Positions 1 to 4,290 of a DNA stretch of 5,476 bases are shown here, one piece after another. The first letter of the stretch is position 1, and each line of letters begins with the position of its first letter. The notes under the pieces were generated by a model. That model saw nothing but the letters and a program-made list of their open reading frames with translations, did no database searches and was not told the DNA's origin. A program made the translations under genes and the position numbers. Source of the DNA: an uncultured Clostridia bacterium (GTDB lineage: Bacteria > Bacillota > Clostridia > TANB77 > CAG-508); the NCBI GenBank assembly GCA_934162625.1, contig CAKPJM010000060.1:1-5476 (forward strand). The letters run 5' to 3'.

Positions 1-71
1 TTATCATAAATATATTTTATACCATTTTTCATGTTGTCAAAATTCTCCGTCCCCATTGACACCCATTGACA
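1..71 (+). repeat. Right half of a dispersed palindromic element, copy 1 (cut by window edge)
   Basis: Positions 1-60 are identical to 1622-1681. The shared stretch covers the AT-rich loop, GTTGTCAAAATT and CTCCGTCCCCATTGAC. The copy ends in ATTGACACCCATTGACA at about 71, where the shared sequence stops. Its left arm must lie before position 1. This copy has a single CTCCGTCCCC unit, whereas copy 2 has two. The GGGGACGG-type palindrome resembles the REP-like elements mobilised by IS200-like (RAYT) transposases in Clostridia. That assignment is inference, because no transposase is in the window. Confidence 0.85.
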
Positions 72-73
72 TT

Positions 74-115
74 TTAGTATGTTCTAATTGCCATAAAGAA
101 ATACATAATAAAATA
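74..115 (+). pseudogene. 3' scrap of an HNH endonuclease gene
   Basis: Directly after the repeat, one frame (codons starting at 74) reads L-V-C-S-N-C-H-K-E-I-H-N-K. This matches the C-terminal half of HNH nuclease domains, which typically contain LCxxCHxxxH with the zinc- or metal-binding Cys and His residues. Only about a dozen codons survive. Everything upstream, including the first half of the domain, is replaced by the palindromic element. The frame runs without a stop into the HAD-phosphatase remnant that follows. The match is short but distinctive. It cannot encode an active nuclease. Confidence 0.5.
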
Positions 116-345
116 GGGTATAGCTATGAAAAAACAACATAAAAGAATTAGATAAAGCTGTTATGGTTGGAGGTAGATTTCATGATATAGTTGGTGCCCA
201 AAAGAATAAAATAGATTCTATTAGTGTTTTATATGGATACGGTAATGAAAAAGAAATTAAGGATGCAAATCCGAATTATTATGTTAAAACGGTAGAAGAC
301 TTGAAATTACTGCTAAATTTAAAATATATTTCTAGATTAGGATAA
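113..345 (+). pseudogene. 3' remnant of a HAD-family phosphatase gene (phosphoglycolate phosphatase-like)
   Basis: The frame from 163 to the TAA at 343-345 gives VMVGGRFHDIVGAQKN, then DSISVLYGYG, then a C-terminal VEDLKLLL helix. This is the end of a HAD-superfamily phosphatase of the phosphoglycolate phosphatase type. Codons back to 130 (NNIKELDKA) belong to the same protein. At the A6 run 129-134 one A appears to be missing: restoring it joins IGYSYEK (113-133, the HNH frame) to NNIKELDKAV as one continuous HAD segment. Motif IV is usually GDRxxD and here reads GGRFHD, so one Mg-binding Asp is gone. Motifs I-III, including the nucleophile Asp, are absent. The product would be about 60-75 residues against ~210 for the family. 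There is no RBS at 163. This is a dead fragment. Confidence 0.8.
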
Positions 346-360
346 TCAATTATAATTTTT

Positions 361-442
361 TGAAAGCTCTGCTTTCAAGCTGTATAGGATTGTCTGCCGG
401 ACAGCTATTCTTGCTCTGCGAGAAAGAAGTTTTGAAAAAACT
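361..442. other. Cluster of four consecutive short hairpins
   Basis: Four adjacent inverted repeats can be read directly. 361-377 is TGAAAGC/GCTTTCA around TCT. 378-406 is AGCTGT/ACAGCT, with an alternative inner TGTC/GACA at 391-403. 408-428 is TTCTT-CTC/GAG-AAGAA around TGC. 428-442 is AGTTTT/AAAACT around GAA. The pentamer TCTGC recurs in or beside the first three loops (368, 393, 415). This stretch is richer in GC than its surroundings. It lies between the HAD remnant and the promoter of the orphan ORF. It could be a recombination or mobility site, a small RNA or a terminator cluster. The sequence alone does not decide. Confidence 0.5.
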
Positions 443-445
443 GAT

Positions 446-474
446 TTGCAATCAACATAAAAATATGATAATAT
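446..474 (+). promoter_or_regulatory. Candidate promoter of the orphan ORF
   Basis: TTGCAA (446-451) can serve as a -35 box. TAATAT (469-474, 17-bp spacer) or GATAAT (467-472, 15-bp spacer) can serve as the -10. Transcription would start near 480 and give a leader of about 80 nt before the ATG at 563. The leader holds two small inverted repeats: TGCAAAA/TTTTGCA at 490-511 and AACTG/CAGTT at 511-529. Confidence 0.4.
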
Positions 475-562
475 ATTAATGTAAAAATGTGCAAAATTCC
501 TTATTTTTGCAACTGGGGGTCAGACAGTTAATAAAAAAATTTTTAAAGGAGGAAGAACTTAT

Positions 563-877
563 ATGTTATACATAGCTAAAATCAAGTCTATTCCACTTAG
601 GCACGCATATTCTCTGAGAAAGCTTGGAAATACCTCTCATTGGATAGTGCGGGGAAATTTAATTGGTATTAAACGCGAGTACATATTTGCACTTATGGAA
701 TTACATATTTTCTTTTGTGATGATGATACTATGCATATTAGTATAAATTATGTATTTCCTGATGGAGGAAGCGTTTCTAGTAGTGAAGGACAAACATATT
801 CATTAACTGAATTAGAAGCAAAATACCCTAAATTGTTACAAAAAAAGGGAAAAATGATTTTTTTTGTTAATGCATAA
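563..877 (+). CDS. Hypothetical protein, 104 aa
   Basis: I do not recognise this protein. It begins at an ATG ten bases after a strong AAAGGAGG (545-552) and ends at two consecutive TAA codons. A clean intrinsic terminator follows 12 bases later, so the unit looks complete and expressed. The protein seems soluble: there is no signal peptide, and the hydrophobic stretches at residues 40-51 and 59-65 look like beta strands or a buried helix rather than a membrane anchor. The middle carries an acidic CDDD (52-55), followed by a strand ending in FPDGG (65-69) and a Ser-rich SVSSSEG turn (70-76). A predicted helix TELEAKYPKLLQKKGK (82-97) precedes a hydrophobic end. It uses more CGC/CGG and other GC-richer codons than the operon downstream and sits among gene fragments, which suggests recent transfer. 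It is the only intact gene before 1900. Confidence 0.7.
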   Translation: MLYIAKIKSIPLRHAYSLRKLGNTSHWIVRGNLIGIKREYIFALMELHIFFCDDDTMHISINYVFPDGGSVSSSEGQTYSLTELEAKYPKLLQKKGKMIFFVNA

Positions 878-889
878 TAAAAGTGTTAA

Positions 890-920
890 ACGGTAGAGTT
901 TTTTCTCTACCGTATTTCTT
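890..920 (+). terminator. Intrinsic terminator of the orphan ORF
   Basis: A perfect 9-bp stem, ACGGTAGAG (890-898) and CTCTACCGT (905-913), encloses a TTTTTT loop. The T-rich tail ATTTCTTTATAT follows. It lies 12 bases after the stop codon. Confidence 0.85.
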
Positions 921-1090
921 TATATACACCATTTTTTAAAATACATTTGATTACAAACACTTGTTTTTAAAAACTCTAATACTATATAATATTTATGGCG
1001 ACTTTAATGAAAGAAATTATGTGAAAAAATTGAAGAAAATAAAATAGCAATTTGTATAGCAAATGATAATAAATTTAGTAGATATTAAAG
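921..1090 (+). other. Gap with a candidate promoter and a possible decayed reading frame
   Basis: TTGTTT (961-966), an 18-bp spacer and TATAAT (985-990) form a reasonable promoter facing the ogt remnant. After it, one frame reads GDFNERNYVKK (from 997). If one A is restored in the A6 run 1024-1029, it continues as IEENKIAICIANDNKF before a stop just ahead of ogt. The composition looks protein-like, loosely resembling an N-terminal part of an acetyltransferase, but there is too little to name a family. The promoter reading and the decayed-gene reading are not exclusive. Confidence 0.3.
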
Positions 1091-1410
1091 ATGGTTTATA
1101 AATGTATATATAAAACGCCAGATGGCTTTTCGAATATGATAATGAATAGTGATGGAGAAACTTTGACATATAATGATATATCTAAAAGAATAGCAAAAAA
1201 TAGAGGAATAGAAAAAATGTCATCACAGGCAGTTGGTGGTGCAGTTGGTTGGAATCCTATTTGTATTATCATCCCTTGCCATAGAGTAGTTGGAACAAAC
1301 GGAAGTCTAACAGGTTATGGCGGTGGAATAAGAAATAAAGTAGCATTATTAACACATGAAAAAATGATATGAGCAAATACTTTGTACCAAAACGAGGGAC
1401 AGCCTTATGA
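1091..1410 (+). pseudogene. ogt: Damaged methylated-DNA--protein-cysteine methyltransferase (ogt)
   Basis: The normal protein repairs O6-alkylguanine by moving the alkyl group to its own cysteine. The active-site PCHRV is intact (residues 62-66, Cys63), preceded by SSQAVGGAVGWNP and followed by GTNGSLTGYGGGI, all characteristic of the Ogt/MGMT C-terminal domain. Two lesions are visible. First, the N-terminal start of the family (YKTPDGFSNMIMNSDGE) runs straight into TLTYNDISKRIAKNRG of the catalytic domain, so roughly 60-70 residues are missing in frame near 1154-1165. Second, the open frame stops at TGA 1370-1372, but the usual ending MSKYFVPKRGTAL lies in another frame at 1369-1410. One lost base near 1366-1369 explains this. 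The remaining open frame is 93 codons, against about 150-180 in the family. There is no convincing RBS before the ATG at 1091. The catalytic domain might still fold, but I judge this a pseudogene. Confidence 0.85.
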
Positions 1411-1474
1411 TAAGATGTAAATGGTATTATTGAATCAATACTATATACATTAAGTTATATAGGAGTTTAAATTT

Positions 1475-1597
1475 ATGAATAAGGAAGAAAAAATGAAAAT
1501 AGAAAGAATAAAAATAAATAATATACCTTCAATAATATGGGGAGAAAGAAGCAATAAAGTCTTTGTCAATGGTGTCAATGGGGACGGAGTTTTTTGA
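1475..1597 (+). pseudogene. 5' fragment of an alpha/beta-hydrolase gene, cut by the palindromic element
   Basis: The ATG at 1475 lies nine bases after AGGAG (1461-1465). The first ~30 residues, including IKINNIPSIIWGERSNKVF, match the N-terminal strands of small Clostridial alpha/beta hydrolases, where an HG oxyanion-hole motif would follow next. Instead, the palindromic element begins at about 1561-1564 and the frame ends inside it at TGA 1595-1597, after 40 codons. No nucleophile elbow or catalytic His is present. I found no continuation of the hydrolase after the element ends at 1718, so the rest was deleted or lies elsewhere. The family call rests on a short segment and is moderate. Confidence 0.55.
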
Positions 1598-1718
1598 CAA
1601 CTTTATTCAATTTTTTATAGATTATCATAAATATATTTTATACCATTTTTCATGTTGTCAAAATTCTCCGTCCCCATTGACAAAAATTCTCCGTCCCCAT
1701 TGACACACATTGACAAAG
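1561..1718. repeat. Dispersed palindromic element, copy 2 (complete)
   Basis: The terminal inverted repeats are 1561-1589 and 1689-1718. They read CTTTGTCAATG...GGGGACGGAG on one side and its complement on the other, differing by one inserted base plus one mismatch at most. An inner arm, 1574-1601 against 1654-1681, pairs at 26 of 28 positions around a 52-nt AT-rich loop. The unit containing CTCCGTCCCCATTGAC is tandemly doubled with a period of 23 bp (1660-1681 and 1683-1704). No coding capacity is seen, so it would depend on a transposase supplied in trans, as REP/MITE elements do. No clear target-site duplication is visible. It interrupts the alpha/beta-hydrolase gene. Confidence 0.85.
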
Positions 1719-1916
1719 AAAGAGACAATCTTAATCCACAGCTCGTTTAACATATGCCAAAATGTAATGTATACTGTAAATCAAGCCGAAATGTAGGGGC
1801 AGGCCCTGTGTCTGCCCGAAACATATTATTATTAGGGTGATTTCTTGTATAGAGAAATATAAAAAGTAGAGAAGAAGACTGAAAATTGAAAAATTTCAGA
1901 TTTGTTCTATTTTTCA
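1719..1916. other. Non-coding stretch with a GGGCAG palindrome
   Basis: No supported gene on either strand. The one distinct structure is GGGCAGGC/GTCTGCCC at 1797-1817: eight pairs including one G-U, with loop CCTGT, standing out as GC-rich in AT-rich DNA. Such GGGCAGGC...GCCC palindromes are common dispersed repeats in Clostridia. Weaker inverted repeats at 1840-1858 and 1879-1899 are of the quality expected by chance. Confidence 0.5.
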
Positions 1917-1944
1917 TTGCGTTTTAATTTCTTTGTGGTATAAT
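1917..1944 (+). promoter_or_regulatory. Promoter of the AbrB-ABC transporter operon
   Basis: TTGCGT (1917-1922) is the -35 and TATAAT (1939-1944) a consensus -10, with a 16-bp spacer. TG at 1936-1937 makes it an extended -10 (TGnTATAAT). Transcription should start near 1951, giving a leader of about 34 nt with GGGAGGAA (1973-1980) just before the ATG at 1985. Confidence 0.8.
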
Positions 1945-1964
1945 AAGTATGAAAAGTATAACAA
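1938..1964 (+). promoter_or_regulatory. Three 9-bp direct repeats over the promoter, candidate operator
   Basis: GTATAATAA (1938), GTATGAAAA (1947) and GTATAACAA (1956) follow each other with an exact 9-bp period and the shared form GTATRAHAA. A weaker GTACAG follows at 1968. The first repeat contains the -10 box, and the others cover the start point, so a protein bound here would block transcription. AbrB-type regulators often repress their own operon, and the first gene here encodes one. Binding is inference. AT-rich DNA can produce such repeats by chance. Confidence 0.4.
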
Positions 1965-1984
1965 AACGTACAGGGAGGAATTTT

Positions 1985-2188
1985 ATGAGTAAAGATAAAT
2001 ATGTTGGAATTAGCAAAGTTGGAGAAAAAGGGCAGATAGTTATTCCAAAAGAAGCAAGAGATATGTTTGATATAAAACCAGGAGATTCGGTAGTGGTCTT
2101 ATGTGATAAGAAAAAAGGAATGGCAATAGTTAAAGCTAATGTATTAGAAGATAGTATTGATAAATTTATTCCGAAAGGAGACAAATAA
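1985..2188 (+). CDS. AbrB/MazE/SpoVT-family DNA-binding regulator
   Basis: This 67-residue protein is a swapped-hairpin AbrB domain over residues 5-50: the signature VGEKGQIVIPKEARDMF (12-28) is followed by DIKPGDSVVVLCDKKKGMAIVKA. Proteins of this type dimerise through interleaved beta hairpins and bind AT-rich operators. The start at 1985 is chosen because GGGAGGAA (1973-1980) precedes it. An ATG at 1949 in the same frame lies at the predicted transcription start and has no RBS. The stop is one base before the ATG of the ABC ATPase, so the two are co-transcribed and probably translationally coupled. It most likely controls this transporter operon. A MazE-like antitoxin is less likely, since the partner gene is an ATPase and not a MazF or other toxin. 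Confidence 0.92.
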   Translation: MSKDKYVGISKVGEKGQIVIPKEARDMFDIKPGDSVVVLCDKKKGMAIVKANVLEDSIDKFIPKGDK

Positions 2189-2189
2189 T

Positions 2190-2912
2190 ATGGATGCAAT
2201 TGAAATAAAAAATTTAACAAAGAAATTTAAAGATAAAGTTGCAGTAAATAATATTAATTTAGAAGTAAAGGAAGGAGAATTGTTTGCTTTACTAGGAACC
2301 AATGGAGCAGGGAAAACCACAACAATAAAAATGATATCAACACTAATAATGCCAACAGATGGAGAAATAAAGGTATTAGGAAATGATACAAAAAAAGACT
2401 ATATGAAAATTAGAGAAATACTAAATGTTTCACCACAAGAAACAGCAATTGCTCCTAACTTATCTGTTAAGGAAAATTTAGAATTTATGGCAGGAGTATA
2501 TAAAATTAAAGACAAAGATACAAAAATAAATGAACTAATCAAAATGTTTAAATTAGAAGAAGTATTAAAGCAGAAAGCAAAAACATTATCAGGAGGCTGG
2601 CAAAGAAAAGTTTCAATAGCAATAGCACTAATTAATAATCCTAAAATATTATTTTTAGATGAACCTACTTTAGGACTAGATGTTATTGCAAGAAAAGAAT
2701 TATGGAAAATAATAGAAAGCTTAAAAGGAAAAGTTACTATAATACTAACAACACACTATATGGAAGAAGCAGAAAGTTTATCCGATAGAATTGCAATAAT
2801 GAATAAAGGAAATGTAGTTCAAACAGGAACAGCAAAAGAACTTATAGAAAAAACAGGAGCAAAGAATTTTGAGGATGCTTTTGTAAAAATTGCTACTGGG
2901 GGTGAATTATAA
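2190..2912 (+). CDS. ABC transporter ATP-binding protein (ABC-2 exporter type)
   Basis: The 240-residue protein is a complete nucleotide-binding subunit. It powers export through the membrane protein encoded next. Visible motifs are Walker A GTNGAGKTT (36-44), Q-loop Gln83 in SPQETA, ABC signature LSGGWQRK (133-140), Walker B ILFLDEP (153-159), D-loop LGLD (161-164) and the switch His189 in TTHYMEEAE. Nothing catalytic is missing. TTTIKMISTLIMPTDGEIKVLG is typical of the DrrA/CcmA-like class that exports drugs, lipids or peptides. The start at 2190 follows AAAGGAG (2174-2180), which lies inside the end of the AbrB gene. An upstream in-frame ATG at 2157 would overlap that gene and lacks an RBS. 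The substrate cannot be read from the sequence. Confidence 0.95.
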   Translation: MDAIEIKNLTKKFKDKVAVNNINLEVKEGELFALLGTNGAGKTTTIKMISTLIMPTDGEIKVLGNDTKKDYMKIREILNVSPQETAIAPNLSVKENLEFMAGVYKIKDKDTKINELIKMFKLEEVLKQKAKTLSGGWQRKVSIAIALINNPKILFLDEPTLGLDVIARKELWKIIESLKGKVTIILTTHYMEEAESLSDRIAIMNKGNVVQTGTAKELIEKTGAKNFEDAFVKIATGGEL

Positions 2913-3643
2913 TGAGAACACTAAATTTTGCCAAAAGAAATTTTAAAGAAATAATAAGAGATCCACTAAGTATTATTTTTGCAATAGTTTTACCATTATT
3001 TTTATTATTTATATTTCAACAATTTAAAATACCAAATGATGCATATAAACTAGAAAACTTTACACCAGGAATTATTATATTTAGTTTTTCTTTTATTACA
3101 CTATTTACAGCTATGCTAATTTCAAAAGATAGAACAACATCGCTTCTTACAAGGTTAGGAATAAGCCCAATGAAGCCAATAGAATATATATTAGGTTATA
3201 TGGTTTCATTTATACCATTTATTTTATTACAAAATGTATTGTTGTTTATAACAGCTTTATTTTTAGGATTACAGTTTAGTATAAATATTATCTGGACAGT
3301 TTTAGTATCAATTATAATAGCTGTGCTATTTATAGGAATGGGAATACTAATAGGAAGCCTGGTTTCAGATAAAGCCGCTTCTGGTATTTCAAGCATAATT
3401 ATTCAGCTGGTGTGCTTTACAAGTGAAATGTATTTTCCAAAAGAGATGTTAGGAGATACATATGCAAAAGTTTGTGAGTTTTTACCATTCGATTCTGCAT
3501 TAACAATTACAAAAGGAATTTTAAATAATAATATAGAAATAATAACAATAAAAAATGTAGTTGTATTTTGTATATACACAATTGTAATATTAGCATTAGC
3601 AACAAGAATGTTTAGAATAAAAATGAAAAGTGATAATAAATAA
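2912..3643 (+). CDS. ABC-2 type transporter permease
   Basis: The 243-residue integral membrane protein is the partner of the ATPase before it; the stop and start overlap in TAATG. It shows the ABC-2 layout. An N-terminal amphipathic segment (KRNFKEIIRDP, 8-18) precedes TM1 at about 19-36. TM2 (52-70) ends in the cytoplasmic SKDRTTSLLTRL loop, where the coupling to the ATPase is expected. TM3 is at 93-119, TM4 at 126-150, TM5 at 157-172, and TM6 at 214-231 is followed by a basic tail. The external loop between TM5 and TM6 (EMYFPKEMLGDTYAKVCEFLPFD) is the usual family position. Two such subunits and two ATPases would make the exporter. The RBS is GGGGGTG (2898-2904), within the ATPase gene. 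Substrate unknown. Confidence 0.93.
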   Translation: MRTLNFAKRNFKEIIRDPLSIIFAIVLPLFLLFIFQQFKIPNDAYKLENFTPGIIIFSFSFITLFTAMLISKDRTTSLLTRLGISPMKPIEYILGYMVSFIPFILLQNVLLFITALFLGLQFSINIIWTVLVSIIIAVLFIGMGILIGSLVSDKAASGISSIIIQLVCFTSEMYFPKEMLGDTYAKVCEFLPFDSALTITKGILNNNIEIITIKNVVVFCIYTIVILALATRMFRIKMKSDNK

Positions 3644-3661
3644 GAATCTTGTTGTATACAC

Positions 3662-3678
3662 AAAAATCTTCGATTTTT
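3662..3678. other. Small hairpin after the transporter operon
   Basis: AAAAATC (3662-3668) and GATTTTT (3672-3678) form a perfect 7-bp stem around TTC, 18 bases after the permease stop. It may help protect or end the transcript ahead of the main terminator. Confidence 0.4.
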
Positions 3679-3690
3679 CCTATTCAATAA

Positions 3691-3736
3691 AAAAAGAGAG
3701 AAATGCTTGATTTTTCAAGCATTTTTTCTCTTTTTG
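3691..3736. terminator. Strong terminator, probably bidirectional
   Basis: GCTTGA (3705-3710) and TCAAGC (3715-3720) close around TTTT. The stem extends outward through AAAT/ATTT and, after G-U pairing and one bulge, AAAAAGAG/CTCTTTTT, giving about 20 pairs. The outer A and T runs give a U-tract in either direction. It ends the AbrB-ABC operon. Confidence 0.9.
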
Positions 3737-3758
3737 ATATACTTACTATACCACAAAA

Positions 3759-3789
3759 TTGCTAAAAATTCAAGTCTGCAATTTATTAT
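3759..3789 (+). promoter_or_regulatory. Possible promoter of the DUF6323-DUF6179 pair
   Basis: TTGCTA (3759-3764), a 19-bp spacer and TATTAT (3784-3789) is the best-placed candidate, with a start near 3796 and an RBS at 3811. The spacer is long. TGGTATATA (3797-3805) is a better -10, but would start transcription on top of the RBS. Since a strong terminator lies upstream, some promoter must exist in 3737-3810. Confidence 0.35.
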
Positions 3790-3822
3790 GCAAATATGGT
3801 ATATAAAATAAGGGGAGTAAAA

Positions 3823-4290
3823 ATGGATGAGAATTATTTAGAGATTATAGATAAAAGAAAGCAAATAGAAATTTTGAATATAAAAAATTGCAATCAATAT
3901 ACAAGTAAATATGGTCTGACATTATCAGATAAACAAATAAACGATTTACTAGCAAAAAGAACAGAAATTTTGAAAGAAAAAGGTAGAGTAGAATTTAGAG
4001 GAGGAATATTAGATAAAATAATAAAAGAATTCAGTGATTCACTATATATAACCCAAGAAAACTATGTAGAAACCTTATATGCATTAATAGAAATGTTCTA
4101 TGAATATAAAAATGAAACAATGGATTTAATTACAGATGATGAGTTAATAGTATTTATGAAAAAAGCTTTTGATGGTGTTTGTAAAGGAGATATAGGATAT
4201 TTGGAAGGGACTGTTATGTATAAAATGAGAAAAGATTTATTAGAAGGAAAGCATATAAATGATATAGAAGCGGGGAAAGTAAATGAATGA
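3823..4290 (+). CDS. DUF6323-family protein of unknown function, 155 aa
   Basis: I tentatively recognise this as DUF6323 from length, composition and partner; the function is not known to me. The protein is soluble, mostly helical and charged, with no signal peptide or membrane segment. Points to note are an N-terminal helix with NIKNCNQYTSKYGLTLSDKQINDLLAKR (19-46), a glycine-containing hinge GRVEFRGGILDKI (54-66), a helical TQENYVETLYALIEMFYEYKNET (77-99), and an acidic LITDDELIVFMKKAFD (102-117) leading to CKGDIGYLEGT (120-130). The start at 3823 follows AGGGGAG (3811-3817); an earlier in-frame ATG at 3796 would put this RBS inside the gene. The last 8 bases overlap the next gene, so the two are translationally coupled and their products probably act together. 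Confidence 0.85.
   Translation: MDENYLEIIDKRKQIEILNIKNCNQYTSKYGLTLSDKQINDLLAKRTEILKEKGRVEFRGGILDKIIKEFSDSLYITQENYVETLYALIEMFYEYKNETMDLITDDELIVFMKKAFDGVCKGDIGYLEGTVMYKMRKDLLEGKHINDIEAGKVNE

Noticed and set aside
1..1718. CRISPR array or integron cassette array
   Set aside because: There are only two distant copies of the repeat and no regularly spaced units. The gene fragments lack attC-like sites with paired core motifs, and no integrase is present.
1840..1899. Small inverted repeats ATTTCT/AGAAAT and CTGAAA/TTTCAG
   Set aside because: Six-base stems with 7-9 base loops in AT-rich DNA are common by chance, and nothing nearby requires them.
1949..1984. Upstream ATG at 1949 as start of the AbrB gene
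   Set aside because: It coincides with the predicted transcription start and has no RBS, while 1985 has an excellent one and gives the normal AbrB N-terminus.
1924..2220. 98-codon open frame on the minus strand opposite the AbrB gene
   Set aside because: It is the antisense shadow of a clear AbrB coding region and its promoter, lacks an RBS, and has a hydrophobic, low-complexity product typical of antisense reading of AT-rich genes.
1985..2912. Type II toxin-antitoxin reading of the AbrB/MazE-like gene
   Set aside because: The next gene is a full ABC ATPase followed by its permease; no MazF-, PIN- or VapC-like partner is present.
3196..3687. Minus-strand open frames of 66 and 94 codons opposite the permease (3196-3396, 3403-3687)
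   Set aside because: Both overlap a strongly supported membrane-protein gene; one also runs across the terminator region. No RBS or family resemblance.
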